From positions 67,730 through 131,729 of the forward strand of contig CAIIXF020000007.1 of the NCBI GenBank assembly GCA_903813345.2: a stretch of 64,000 bases of DNA, written 5' to 3'. This stretch comes from Owenia fusiformis. Lineage: Eukaryota > Annelida > Polychaeta > Sabellida > Oweniidae. This document shows positions 24,501 to 39,500 of this stretch, one piece after another (within the stretch, counting starts at the first letter, position 1; every line of letters begins with the position of its first letter). A program made the position numbers and the translations under genes. Under the pieces are notes generated by a model. The model had not been told where the DNA came from, made no database searches, and saw nothing but the letters and a program-made list of their open reading frames with translations.

Positions 24501-27500
24501 ATCAATCTGGATATTCTGATCATCATTTAAACTCCAGGCAGTATTACCTCTAGATCCAAAAAAGGTTTTCTTATTCTGTATGTTTATGTTATTCTATTTT
24601 AAATCATTGTAACCCACAGCCTTGAAAAATGACTCAATTTGAGGAATGCTGTATTCATTGACTAATAATCACTGATAGTTCTTGATTCAAATCAATTGAT
24701 ATTCGATGATAAATCAATTTATTATATTGAGCTTTAAGTAGGAGGAATAGCTATCAATATAATTTGTTTACATTGATATCTAAAAAAATAATGATTCACC
24801 CTGAGGATATCTCTTCCATTGAGAAAAATCAACAATGATGCTAGTTACCATAGCAACATAGCCTGGGGGTGTTTCTTTTCTTTTTATGAATATTTATGTT
24901 TGATTCCTCCAAATTGAAACTTCATGTAACAAGAGTTTTGATAGAGTTTTATTGACTCCTGTGTGGATGAATGAATGAAAGAGATTAGACAAACAGCTTC
25001 AGGGATTCTGCCTTGTATTTACTTACCTTTTAAAGTGTATTATCGTTTATAGAGGAAAAGATTGATTCTGAGGGAAAATAGCATCATATTATTGAATAGT
25101 AAAACTGTGGGTGGCATAGTTTAGACAAGAGGCCATTTCTGGAAGCTATGACATGAATGCAAACAATAAAAAGTGATTTTGGAATAAATATATATTTGGT
25201 CTTTCTTTTTATTGAAATAATTTTAGCGTAGGCAGAGAATAAGGCTCCAAGTAAATTGAGCAATGCTGGTAATGGCAAAAAGTATTCACATTGATAATTG
25301 TGCTTATTAAGGTATTTTGATATTGTATAAAATCAAAAATGAGAAGAAGTGTTCACATTTTGCAGTTTTCACTTTAGAGAGGTATTCTCATATACAAGTT
25401 TAACTACATGTATATAGAATTTGCATTAATCAAGTATTACACACGAGCCGTGCAGCCCTACCTAGCTTTGTATATGTTCAAGATCATTAAAACAAGAATA
25501 AAATATTCTCATAAAGGTTCCTCTTGTCTAAAGTATGTAGCACTGTGCACCTGTGGTAATTACTACAGATGTATTCATCTCTGATATTTTCACTGGTAAG
25601 GCCAGTATGACCCATAAAATGTTTGCTTAGATTAACAGTAATTCTAGCCATGGGGATTATCTTTGAGCTGTTTATAAAACATCACATCATTATAATTATG
25701 AATACAAATGGCCAAATAGGTAGTCAAGAAAGTGTATCTAAAATTTAATAAATCCGTGTATCAATACAATGACAAAAATGTATAAGGAATATTTGATATT
25801 CCTTCCAAACTGAAACTCATTCACATTATTCTTGGTAAAGTGAGACAAAAGAGTTCAAGGGAAATATTGGTTTGTGAGGAACACTAAAGCAATTCTTGCA
25901 TGGCTACCCTATATACCATCGCTGCCTCCTGGAACCCATAACTTATGATAGAGAATGTAAAAGTGAAATGAGCCATTTGGGAAATTATTACCAAGACTGT
26001 TCAACCTTGATTCATTTTTAGCTCAACTTGATAAAATACTGCTGAGGATATGATAAATTGCGCATCTCTCCATATATCCAAAGTTGGCTGTAATCAGCAA
26101 TTATCCTGGGGGATTGTGTTAACATTGGCCTATATAAGTCAAAATAAGATAAGTCTATCATTCCACAGGAATATATTTATTCTATTGCTTCATACCATGT
26201 CCATATACTACCTGGAGCAGACCTAATTTTCACTACTGATCTCCAAGTCTTTTATCAATTACCCCTCTCCCGAAACCTCCAAATACATGATCTGGAAAGA
26301 GAAAATAGGTAAAAAGGGAGACTGGTGCTCAAGTCATTTTTTTCATTTTCTAGATGTACATTTTTCTACATTGTGTTTATTTATTTCAATGTAACTGTAA
26401 CTAGTCCTTATATTCCTGAACGTGGTATCGGAACCAGCACCATCGCTCTGATGTCAGCCATAATATTTACCACCTTCACCTGTGGTGTTTACTAATAAAC
26501 AATTACACAGCAGCCCATGGTTATCTTAGAATACCTGAAGAGATAAGGTTAACACTATGTAAGTTATGTAACATTGAGAATGTCTGAGCTGTACTCGAAA
26601 AAGTCTTCTCTTGTTTATATATCATACATAATGCTGTATCAATAAACAAGGATGATGAACGCACCATTTTCCAATAGCGTGAACTTGAAGAGCTTGTGAA
26701 CAGTGGATTCAACTTCATCTTGTAACATCTTGGGAGTCAAAGTTGCTTGTGAACTAGGAAAATGTATTAGGTATAAGAATTACATCGTTTTGAAGTTAAA
26801 TTGTGGTTTTCCATAAGACCGCAGGCCCGTAGCCAGGGGGGGTTCGCAGGGTTCGGGCGAACCCCCCCCCCTGGCCAAAAATTCTTTCAAAATCATGCAG
26901 TTTTTCACCATTTTGAGCACTTCACTTGTGATTTAAGCCATATTTGGGCCAAAATTGTCAAATGTGAACCCCCCCTGGAAATTTTAAAAAACTGAACCCC
27001 CCCTTGGCAAATCCTGGCTACGGGCCTGAGACCGTTTCAGTTCTCTTGCTTTGGGTTACCCTGCACACAGAGTCTAGTTATAACTTACCCTCTGGCTAGC
27101 ATAGACTATATTAAGAGAAGGGAAAGCCCCAGAGCTTTAGAGATAACAGACTTATTACGTCTCTTTCTTCCCACTTTCGTTTGTTCGAATTTCAACTTGC
27201 TAGTTTTTTCCAAATACTACACTTCAATGTGATGTTTTAATTGGTGGAGGCATATTCCATACACCTTTCTTTATCTTGATATATACCATTATAAGCGTAG
27301 GTAATCTTTGAACTCTAGGGTTAATCCCCTTGGACTTACCGATGCTTGGGTTTGCAAAGGATGAGAAATATCATAATTGTATTTTTCGGCATTGTATTAG
27401 TAGGGATTTTGCAAGGTGATTACATTTGTTCTATTTTAAAAGATGGCTCTTCAAATTTTAGACCCATTTTAGTTTTCTCCTGGGAATTAGATTGTAGGTA

Positions 27501-30500
27501 GAGTTAATACCTGTCGGATACTAGTTCATGATATAGATAGATTGATATTGTAGTAGATGAATATTTTCATCAGAGTAGAAGAATGTTTATTTGGTTCAGC
27601 TGTTAGCCTTAGTGATTAGATGCTTCCCAGATATATTACATCTGAGGATCATGTTAAATATAGTAAAACATTCACAAATTGATATGTCCACTTAAGCTTG
27701 CAAAAGTGATAGATTATTCAACTTTTCCATCTTCCATTGATATCAAAGAAAAACAGAAACATTGTTTTCATCATAGATAAAGTCATACAACTTGAGAGTA
27801 GATTTGACTTTTCATTGAAGATCAAAATTTAAAGGACAGATTGCCTATGAATTATTTCTATTTCTGGTTAGTTAGAATCATAGCCCATGTTAGAATTAAG
27901 TTAATAAAAAATATAATTTAGTTTGTAAAACAGAGACCTACTTTTGGTTGTTGGTCTTATTTGATTAATTGATATGGTTTATAGGCTCTCCAAATGTTGC
28001 CCCTAGTAGGTTATCAAATTGGATAAGGTTATTTAAAATGTTAGATATGTAAAGAAAAGATGAGAGGCATCATGTTGCCATGAAACTGGTCTCGATGATA
28101 TCACTTGTGAAGTTTTAGGGTCAAGAAGTTCGAAACTAGCATTTATACTCTGAGAATAACATCAATATGCATTTATCTGTTTTTCAACATTGGTCGTGTG
28201 ATCAGGCTACTTATGGAGGATTAAATGTCCATGTTTACTATCTTGGTTAGCCATTTAACCAAACCAATAAATAAAATATCAAACTTTCCTTGTTTAATAT
28301 GCAAAATAAACTCAGACTTAAAGGAAATAAGATGGACTTAGTTAACATACAATAATGTGACACTTCGAATCATAAAAAATGCAAAAATTTAGACAGGTTT
28401 CTCAGGTGTTATCTAAAAGTTAGTTTTATGGGCAAGGCCAGGTGGTGATGTTTTACACGGCAACTGTACTGTTCTACACTGCTCATGTAGTGGAGTTATA
28501 GGGATTTGTAGAACAAAGCTTAGGATGTTTTAGGATCAATTATCATAGAGCCAAGACTGGAAATCATGATATATGGGAGTTTTGGAGGAAGAATCTTGAA
28601 AGAATGAACATAAGGATTCTGATCTCAAATGCATATTTGTTTGATGTCTAGATTCATTAGTGATTAAATAATTATTACCAGGTGACAGACACTGAAGATG
28701 ATAAGTGGAAGAATGTGCAATACAAATGCTGTAGATCTTGTATATACTAGTCACTAACAGGACAGAATTTGAAACTGAATAAATCGATACTTGACTGGAT
28801 AGATACCCTATCACACTGGAATTTTAGGGCACAATCAAGCTGAACTTAGAATTTAAAGCGAAATACATCTATATAAAAACTGGGTGACTGACAGCCTGTC
28901 AGTTCAGCAGGTTTGTTGGCAGAAAATATTACATCAGAGGTGCTCCATTATCTTTCCGTAAACATGTAATGGGCCTTTAATTATGTGATAAATAGGGAAA
29001 GATGCCAGTTGTGCCCCAGTAAATGATATATGAAAAGCTGGAATGATTTTAGTATTGGTAACACAATATGGAAAATCTGCTCTTGAGGGATGAATTATTG
29101 GAATATTTTACCATTTATCATTTCCCTTTATAAGGTCTTATAGCAGTATACAGTTGCAAGAACAAATCCATCAATATCATTTTTATTTTGCTAGAGAAAC
29201 TAGAGAAAGTGAGCTGTAGTATTGAGATATTCCTCAAAGCAAGCTATAAACCTACTATAAAGTATATAGTAAAAGATAAATACAAGGAGATATTTGGCAA
29301 AGTGAGCTACATATCAAAATCTATGAAAGCATAGTGAGCAAAATGAAGAGGTGATAGAACAAAGTGAGCAAAGAAAGTGAGCTATGTAGAGTTGATGGCA
29401 ATGTAACTTCACATGGGACATATCATGAGATTAACATTTTGATGATTTGGATTTGGATCACACTGGATCAACTTATTTATGCAACTCTACTATAGATACA
29501 CATTCTTCAGATTCATCTATTCAGTATGCATGACTCTAATCAGACAATTTTGCATGAGGAACTTTCTGGTTGTATCATTTCCACACTGAACAATTTACTC
29601 CAATCCAGGCTGCATTAACTCATTTTATTACTAGATTTTAATATGAATCCAAGTCCATCAGCTGTTTATAACTCAGAGTAGTACATGATAATTTATGCCT
29701 TTTCATTCATTGTAAATCTCTCAATACCTACTTTATCTTGGACTTCAAATCAAGGAGAGTATCACATTTTATTTCTGGGACACATGCTTAGAAAGGTAGA
29801 CAAATAAACAAGAGATAGAGAAATGATGAAGATGCTGGTAAATCAAGCTTATTGCTTTTAAATTGGTCTGTTCTGGGATGTTGAAAACCAGCAGCAAAGA
29901 GGCCAATCAAGAACTCTAAGATAACAGATTTGAATGTGTATTGCTGTTATATAAAGGGATGAGGTAATTGCATCTAAACATCTGACCCATCATAACAGTG
30001 CAGGTAGATGGGTAAATAGACATTGGAACATGTAGACCTGTCAGATCTGGCAAAGGGTTGAAGAAAGTGTAACTGCAGAATGTTCAAATAGAATCTCTAA
30101 CATTATATTTGCATTAAGTGAAAATGAAATATTGTTACAGATATGCTCTTTCTATAGAGTCTTAGGAACTGTGCCCAGGAGCAAATCTTGTATCTGGAAT
30201 TTTGGGAAAAAACCAAGGCTTGGAGTTAATACAGATGTTGTTAGGAATATTCTGGTGAAATACCATCTAGAAACAGCATGACCTGTAGGTAATGGCTGAT
30301 CAAACAGAGCCAGGTCAAATAATGTTATGGCAAGTGAACCATGAGGAAGCAACTATGTAGATAAATACTTCTACTATAAACCAATACAAAAAAACACATT
30401 TCTTCCACTTAATATGATACAAATGCAGATTATAACATGAGAAATTCAGAATGGTACAGTATTTTGGATTAGTATTCGTCAAAGGAACTATATAGTGGGA

Positions 30501-33500
30501 TTGGAGGATTGTTTTTTGAAGAATTGTCCCATAATCCATCATGACTGAAGCTATGGAGATGTACTATGGAACCATGGATCACCAGCCGCAAGAGGTATTT
30601 ACCCACACTACCATATGCCCATATTAAGAGTTAAGAGTGTGGTGGGTCATGTAGGAATGTATGAATCTCATAGGCCTTGGTTGTTTGGGTTATGACCATG
30701 GGCTGTATCAAGAATAAATATTGATGCATTTGAGCATGACCATTACATGATACTCAATAATAATTACCACATGCAATTTGAAAATCCTTTAATTAAGCTT
30801 GCTGATAACATTCCTGAAGTAATCCTTGCAAACAAACATCATTATACAGATTAACAAAATGGTGAGCTTCGTGAAAGCAACTTTCAACTGTCGGCTACTG
30901 GATTAACCTTCTATTTTATGACCAACTCATTTAAATATGAATGGAATAGCGGCAGGTACTATTATTGATTTATAACCGACAGCCGAAAGTTGCATTCGCG
31001 AATACAAGCTAAATTCTTAAACATCTGAGTGGGAAAGAGGAGGGGTGATAAATGGAATTTGTGTGTGTGAATTTGTCGGAATATCCTACTTCTATAAAGT
31101 ATAATGTATGGAAATAGTAATTAACCCCAATGTCAATTGTTGATTAATTACTGGGAGATTGATGAATAATATTGAAGTGATTCAGTTAATTCAGTACTTT
31201 GGGGACATATGAACAGCATGCTGTATCATTTACTGTTCTAATTATACTGTAAGGCAAATAATAAGAAATGTTATTTTATTCCTACTGTCTTAAGCTTCAC
31301 ATATTTGAGAGATGCAAAAATAATATGCTGCTAAATTGTCCATATACCAACTGATATATGTCCTTTACAAGCAATGCAAGTCTATTATTAGTCAGCAGTA
31401 AATGTTTCATTTTTACTGCTGTCCCCTGAAGGAGATGTTTTCAAAGGAGCAGTTCTTAGTGCTGTGTATTTAAATAATAATAATGGTATATGGTATAATC
31501 ATAATAAATCTGCTTCAGATCATGAGATAAACATTTTGAAATTCCTTTTTTGCACCAACTGTTTTATCTCTAGCTATAGAAGTGGCTGATGTAGAGGCCA
31601 GGAGATGAGTCATATGTGTTGGTATCTGTTGTTAAAGTTTATCAGGATATCAGGGATTAGCTAACTCTCTTACAAGCCTATCTTCAGATAGTGAACTTGT
31701 CTCTAGGATGCTATGTTTACATTGGAAGGTCAACATACCTTTTTAAAAAACATTTGGAGCTATTTTACACTTCCCCTGATAAGATAAAAGTGAATCCCAT
31801 TGATGATGTCTATTCTGTTAGTTCTGGTGATGTGTTTCGTTGAGATTCCCAGTTATTGTGTTATATGTTCTTATGTTTATATACTGGTACCTGTAGATCA
31901 GATAGCTCTTAGAGTAAACCTGTCTCCCTTTACCTCGATCCATCACAATATATAGTGAAGCCTGTAAAATGGAACACCTCTGTTAGTAGAACACTTTTCA
32001 GTCCAAAGACCATTGTTGACTTAGTGTTAGATGAACCTATGGGAAGATACTGGTATAACATTTTGGCCCTTCAACATTTTCATGATAGCAGTTTCCTGAA
32101 ATTCATACAAATCTAAACAATCAACTACTGTTCATGAAACAATGAAAAACTTGTGAGTAGGCATGGGCTAGGCTTGGGTAGGATGGGGCTTGGGAAGAAT
32201 AAGTTATTATTCACTTAATAATGATAAAGGAATATTTTTACATCATCATGTTAGAATAGCCATGCTTAGTCTTACTTAAAGACTGTGGACCCCTTTCCCT
32301 TATCTACTTCAACAACGCAGTCTGTGGGGAGGTACTTAGTGAGGGCTCACAAAGGCTTGTAGTTGCTAGATTAAGACATACTTTGCTTGATCCATATCCC
32401 CTTCATTAAAACATATGTCAGACCACTTTTGCTGATCTGCATATTGTGCCCAGCAATCTGTAGGTTTCACCTGATCAGTGTCAGACATTTCTATAATATC
32501 AATTACTGTACAATTTATTCACCTGCTCAAGTGCCAATATATCCCCATATCCTCAGTTCATTTAAAGGGCATATGTTTAATCTATATCTGGAATTCGGAT
32601 ATTTTGATTAAGATTCCACTAGATATATATACCACCTTTGCATACTTACAGTCCTTACTTGACTAATCATATTTATAAATGCAGCTCCTAGTCCTTCATA
32701 GGGTTGCTATCAATTTGGGCAAATTCTGACAGTCAGGCACTGCACTGTAATTATAATTAGATCACTTCTAATCATAAATCCTCTGTTTTAATCTTAGTTG
32801 TAAATTCATAGAAATAGCGATGGATAAAGGATCTAAAAACTGTAGTTGTGCACTTCAAAAGAAAGATAATTCTTTCATTTCGTCTGTAGAACTGTAATCA
32901 AATCATAACTACTTCAATTGTATTTGTGTTTGATTGATTTTATTGCCATTTAGTTTCACTGTTCTTGCATTACTGAAGCTTCAGAATTGACATAGCATTG
33001 TAAATATTAGCTTGGCAAGATTAAAAGAAGTTACTTCTGAAATGTATGGTTTCTGAAAAAATATTTTCAGTTATTTAATATTTATTAACTTTGGGGAAAA
33101 ATTAAAGGTTGATATTTAATACGATTAAATGTTCACAGTATACCAGTATGAAAACTTATTTTAAAGGTGATAACTCATTCAAAAATATATGAAAGTGGTC
33201 AACTGATTTTAATGAATTCAAAAACTGTTACATTAATGATCTGTAGTCCCATCATCTCAGAAATGAAGGAGAAAAAAGCAAGTTAAAATACATGTAGATA
33301 CTGAACTAGTTAAACATAATCCAGTTATTTTCACGAATATCCAATCATTAACTGTTATATGAATGATATGCTCCTGAGAGAGATACTGCTATACCCGGGG
33401 GGGGGGGAGAGATACTAGCATAAAAGGAGATCCAGTCAGTTTTTAATGAAAATTATAAATGAGAATGGTTGAACAATGTCTGGTGTGTTTTACTAATGAC

Positions 33501-36500
33501 CAGTCTTTATTACTCCTTACTGAGTGGTCATTATAGTATATCAGGAGTAATTTCCCATGGGAACTATGGAAGCACCATAGTTTGTTTTAATGTATTGTCC
33601 CATTGGTTCAATTAACAGGCCTGGTCCCTAAGGTTTTGTCAGGTCACACTGCAAAATGTCAGTATGTCTTCTGTATATATTACAATAGAATAGATTCTAA
33701 ATAGCTTTAAAATCTCGCTAAATCTCGTTTTTTCATGAGATTTTTAGAGATTTGCACTTTTTACCTCTAATGACTTACTTTTCTTTATTTTTGATGGCAT
33801 ATTTGAATTCAATGACAAGTTTTCTCCAATAATAAGCTTGATTTACACAGTTATGTCATTTAAATCATTTTCCATGACATTTCAATGCTAAGATTCATTA
33901 AAACCTTGGCTTATTCGTATGACAATCAACATTTTCATGTTTAAGCACAATATGTACATTAACAGTATCATCCGATAGTATGCCATTCGAGTTTCAGACA
34001 GATTCAACCAACACTTTTTGACAAATCATGAAATTAAGTGACTATTGCAAGTTTCTAGCATTGAACTGAATGGAGGTGTGGCCCAAGAAAATCAAAGACA
34101 AACAAGGGTGACATCTATTATGTCAGCGTTATTCAGCTATTTAGAAACTATACAATTGTATCATTATAAAGCAGAAAGTATTTTTTGTTCTTGATTGATC
34201 TTTTATGTCGGTCCTGTCTTCTATTCTACATGTATTTTGTAAGGATTATGTATTCTGCGGTATGTTTGTGTGAATGAGATTTAGGCCTCTAATTAATCCT
34301 GTTTAGCTATTGGTGATATGACTAAATACTAAATAGATCAAACAATAGTATGAATTGCAGTTTCCATCTCTTCTAACATGTGGTGCTAAAGGTATTAAAG
34401 GTATTACAATTTCAAAGTAATCCCTAACCCCCCAACCCCCCCCCCCACCCCCCCCCCCCCCCCCCCCCCTACCCCTTTGTCACATTTTAACAACCTGGAT
34501 GTGTGAAGGAACCCTTTTCATTAATTTGATTTCAAGAGATCTCAAAAGTTCTTACTGGGTCTGGCTGTATACAGGGAGGGAATAGAAGGTTCAAAGGGCA
34601 ACATTTGAACTTGTTGCAACTTTAAGGTGAATTTAGAGACTCAACAATCAATTAAAATTATTTCTGATGTATATCTATGTAGTGTTGTTCAAAACATGAC
34701 AGACTATCAGGTTAACATGTGCTTTATCTTCTTGTACATGTAGTCATCCTGTAAATAGCCAAGGTGGGAGTTAATAGAATCTTATCTCATCAAGTCCTCT
34801 AGTTTTCCAAGTTGAAACACACACAGTGAACAGGTTAGCTGGGGTGAAGTAAGCAATCAAGGTAAATAAATAAGAACATTTTCAATTAGTTTTGCTTTCA
34901 TAATATCAAAGAATATTTCTTTTTGACAAATATACATCTTGATTCTAAGGTATGAGAGTATGGTTATAATCATGTTATTATTATTAAAACGAAGAATCAA
35001 TCATGGTAAATAAACATGAACATTTTTAATTAGTTTTGTTCAATGGATGAATTGATATTTCATTTCTTTTTGGCAAATATATCTATAAATGGAAACTAAG
35101 TAATGGTTTGCTGTATTATAGAGCTGTTCTGGCATTATTCTAATGTCATACAACCAAACAGCCATACAAAATATCTACATTTTACTCCAGTCAAAAATAA
35201 TTCTACAAGTCATCAGCAAATCACTGATAAAAAATAGAAATTTTGAAAAGAAAGAGGCAAATGTTTTTAACCAATGCAACTGTCTTGGTTGCTTCAACAA
35301 TAAGCTGAGTGCCATCAGTCTTTTGATAATATTTAAGTACTTCATGTCATGTTGCTGATTAGTAAACCTGTGGGGATGTCTTTGATTGACAGGTCATTAG
35401 GAAATAACAATGAAGCCTTATATGTGATCTAACATGTATTGATTTTTGATTTTTTATGTCAAAGAATTCTTTTACTTATATATCAGTTTTCAGTAGAGAC
35501 ATGTTAGATTGATGTTTCACCACAGTTGTTCAGGATTTGCCTTGACAAGACAATACAACGTACACATGATAGTCTATAATACTGAAATAAATAATCCTAT
35601 GACCTAACATGAGTTTTCAAAAGCAAAATGAATATAACATTTCACATCATCAATAATTGTTAAAACAGAATCCCTTTGACATTCTTCGATATAGAGCTAC
35701 ATGCCTCACTCTGTTACATAGTATAGCACGTACACATTTGAGCAATCTGTTCTCATTCCATGACAGGCAATCTGCCTAATAGCCTCTCATATTTTCCTCC
35801 ATGTATCTCTATGACATTTGACATGATAAATTGTTTTTTATGTAGGTTATTTTGTGTATTGTTGTTATATTGGCATTTTTAGGAATCTGCTGGATCATTT
35901 TTTTGTTACATTCAGAATTATAGTAGATAAATCTCCACCAGGAGGGGTGACTGACATGTTGTTACAGTTTCCAACTTTTTTTGTGAGCAATGTTCAGCAG
36001 TTGGTATTTTGTGGTTGGCATTTGTTGGTCTGCATCTGTAACAAATGACATGTGGCTGTACTTCTACATAATTTGGCGCCAAATTGTTGAAGTCCACCAA
36101 ATTAAGTAGCCACCAAATTCAATATTTCATATTTCAAACAGCAAATCCGCCAAAATAAATAGCACCAAATTAAGTAGAAGAACAATAATGCCTTGTTCGT
36201 CAATGCATCAAAGGATCAAAACAACTATTTTGGTCATATTACACAAGCAATACATACAAATTACCGTGATATATGCTACTATGACTCATTGTCACATTTT
36301 GCATCACATTCTACACATATCCACCTTATCTAATAAATTTTCATCCAACCAAAGTCACAACAAAAATGATCACAAAGGAGAATTATTTCATCTCAAGTTG
36401 AGCCATTTATATTGATTAACTCAAATAAAGACATTCCATATAACTGTCAAATATCTCACTATGTCTTGTTATAGTGTTGGAATTAATTGTCATCTTGGAT

Positions 36501-39500
36501 GAAAAAAGTGCTTAATATATTCATTGGTGGTGAGTCACATTTCCTAAGCACTGTAATAATCCATGATTATCTGCCTCCTATAAATCACTGAGAGATCTTC
36601 TCACAGCTAAGTCAATTCTAAGTGAAATTCTTCTTTGTAATGTCACATTGACTCCATTAATGTCCTTATAACTCAATTGCCTTAAAAATGAGGTGTTAGC
36701 TAGCAGCACCCAGGTGGTTGCACCTCATTGATAATTTACTTTCACCCTGTTGAAAAAGTCCACCCTCCTGAGTTTGAAATTTACTCCCACCTTATTGGAA
36801 ATTTCAAGATCAAAATAAAATTGATTAAGATCAAAATAACGCTGCATATGCGAAAACCTTGCATTTGCACGAATACAATATCATAAGGAAAATAATGTGA
36901 CAATAGTATATGACAGTATGCTTTTGTAATTGAGATATGTTAGATTGGGTTTCTTATTTAATTAGAGTGTGCAGCTCTATAGTCAATAGTTTGCAAAGCA
37001 TACCAAATATCCAGGTTTACAGTCTATATAACTGACAGCCCCAAGAACTGGCTTTCCTTAAAGCAATCCTTACAGGCCATTATTAATTGGTCACTTGTAT
37101 TTTATGGAACTGCCCCAGACTATATAAGAATGTTAATTCCAAATATTTTGTTGAAGGTCAACATCTATGTCAGGTAGCTGTCTCTGATAAGTAAAATAGC
37201 GAAACCTGCACCTTAAAAGAACAAATTACACTAGATTACAAAGTTTTGAAGTAAAAATATTTGTCTTTTATGCTTTTTGCATATTTGTCAATGCTCTTAC
37301 ATGTTAGCTCATCTGAATGTGGTAATTTAGTCTATGCCACCTCAAGCAGTTTGGCTACAGTAATGTAGAAATAGTACTATAAGTATGTACCAATATAATA
37401 GGCTTTTGCATGAGGCCTGAAAGGAACACTTTGTTACCTGTCGTGCCTGGGAGACTCTCTGTAGCTCATTAAGGTGGTTCTCCCCTTACCAAATCACAGG
37501 TATTAATTTGATGTATTTTTCTGACTTCTTGCATTAAGGTATATATAGTACTACACAGAACAGCCTCTGGTCTGGGAACCAATAATTTTAACATTATCAT
37601 CACATAAGGTAGAATTGGTACAATCTTGGTAGAGTTTATATTTGGTTAGCTCTTAACAAGATAGCTCTTGCAGTTGAATGTTAAATACATGTGTCAAAAA
37701 TGAAGAAACAGAAATATTACTAACCCCAGAATAACAAGTTGAAACTTATGTTCGGGGCATTTGAGTATCTTTGTATATTAACTCCTACTTCTGCGTGTCA
37801 GTTGGTCTTTAAAAACAAGGTAGTAATGAGTTAAACCATTCAGAAAACTTTTGCTATATTGAAGAAAATTCTATTGTAAAAATCTGACATATTAACAAAC
37901 ACTATTTTCTTCAACTTAAATAATAAGTACCTAAGAACATTACCACACTGTGGATATGAACATTTAGGAAAATGTTACAACTGTAGAAATGATGGGAACC
38001 TACAATAAACAGTATACTCCATTTTTAAAAGAGAAATAAAGCTCACACTAAATATGAACATGCTGAAAGGAATGATAGGCAACTGGGAGATTTATGGCTG
38101 TTTTATGTTTTCCAGTTACACTTAGCTGCCCTGACTTCACTAAAGGGGGAAATCATAGACTTGAACAACCAACTGCAGTTAGTGACAGCTGATAAGACAC
38201 TCATAGAGAAACAGTTGAATAGAACACAGGTAAGAGAGTGACAGTTTTCTAATCATCAATTTGTATTTTCTGAGAAAATGTGGCAAATTAATTACTGGAT
38301 GTTTTATTTGAGCCTAGAGTTCAATAGATCTTTTCAATGTGCTTAAAAAGTGAAGCCAGTAAAGGGCCTATTATACAGTCTATAATTCTCAGTCTTGCAT
38401 CTAATTTGTGGTGTCCGTATCATATTCTAGAAGAGGGGGAAATATGCAAGTCAACCTCGGTCACCATTATTTACTGTATTTTGTGAGGGACCTGGATTTG
38501 AAGCCATGCTTAAATGAAACTAGCTCCCGTTGATGATCTAAATTGATTTATATTGATAGTCTTAATATTTATTATCTAATAAACTGGAGTATTGAATAAT
38601 CCATGGTCATAATTATGATTTATTCCTTTGAACAAGAGGATTGCTCCCCCGTGCACAATGATCGATCCCCATGAGGCATTTACAGTCAGTTTCACTATAA
38701 ATCATTGTGAAGTTGCAATAATGCACATTGTAGTGTTAAACCAATCACTCTTAAAGAGCTTATAGCTGTCAAAACTAATTTAATGATGCACTTTTAATAT
38801 ATTGAATCATCTGTATTAAAATAATTTCAGCAATTATCTACTGATTAATGGCAGACTCGATTCCTGTCATATAATTTTTGTAATGTTTACTCAACACCAA
38901 CTTTAGACTTGTATTCTATGAGAATGTGTCTTTCTGTTTCGTATAAATTGTTTAGTAACTTTTTGTTTGATTACTTCATAGTTTTTAAACTAATCTTCTA
39001 CTCAAATATTATTTTTGATTTGTGTTATTGTTTTTTATCTAAGGGTACCCATTCATGGTGACTAGGAACAAACAAATTAGTTGTAACTTTCAAAAGGGAA
39101 GTAAAAAATGTTCCATTATGAGTCCCTCTGGAGTAGAAGTGTATTGTGTCGCTGATGACACCTCGAGTGCATGTGTCTGTATTTCACATAGTAATCTAAT
39201 TGTGTGAGTGAGTGATTGGAGACAGGGCAATGTTCACCAAAGTTATGTTGATGTTAATTTAAAATAACATAATGTCATTTCTCTTAGATGAATAAAAAAC
39301 AATGTTTTAGATGTTCCAGTCTTCTCACCAGGAATTAATTAGGGTATGCCCAAAAAGTTAAATGCAAGAAATATTTTTCCTCCCAAAATATCCAGTTTGA
39401 TGCTTATCACATATTTTGTCTTGCAATGTGAAAATGCCACAGCTTAACAATTTAGGCAGAACACATGTTCAGCCATTTTTACATCGGACACACATCTAGA

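Larger units (their letters stand above)
11177..38115 (+). other. 27-kb MCC intron between exons b and c
   Basis: Holds the composite element at 15.6-19.9 kb, the TTAA MITE, the 207 bp MITE, small palindromic elements, a TA-rich run (about 24240-24264), poly-G (about 33399-33409) and poly-C (34422). Apart from the possible - strand exon at 15.1 kb, nothing coding was recognised at 11.2-15.1, 21.0-26.8, 27.0-30.8, 31.0-36.0 or 36.2-38.1 kb. Confidence 0.8.
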
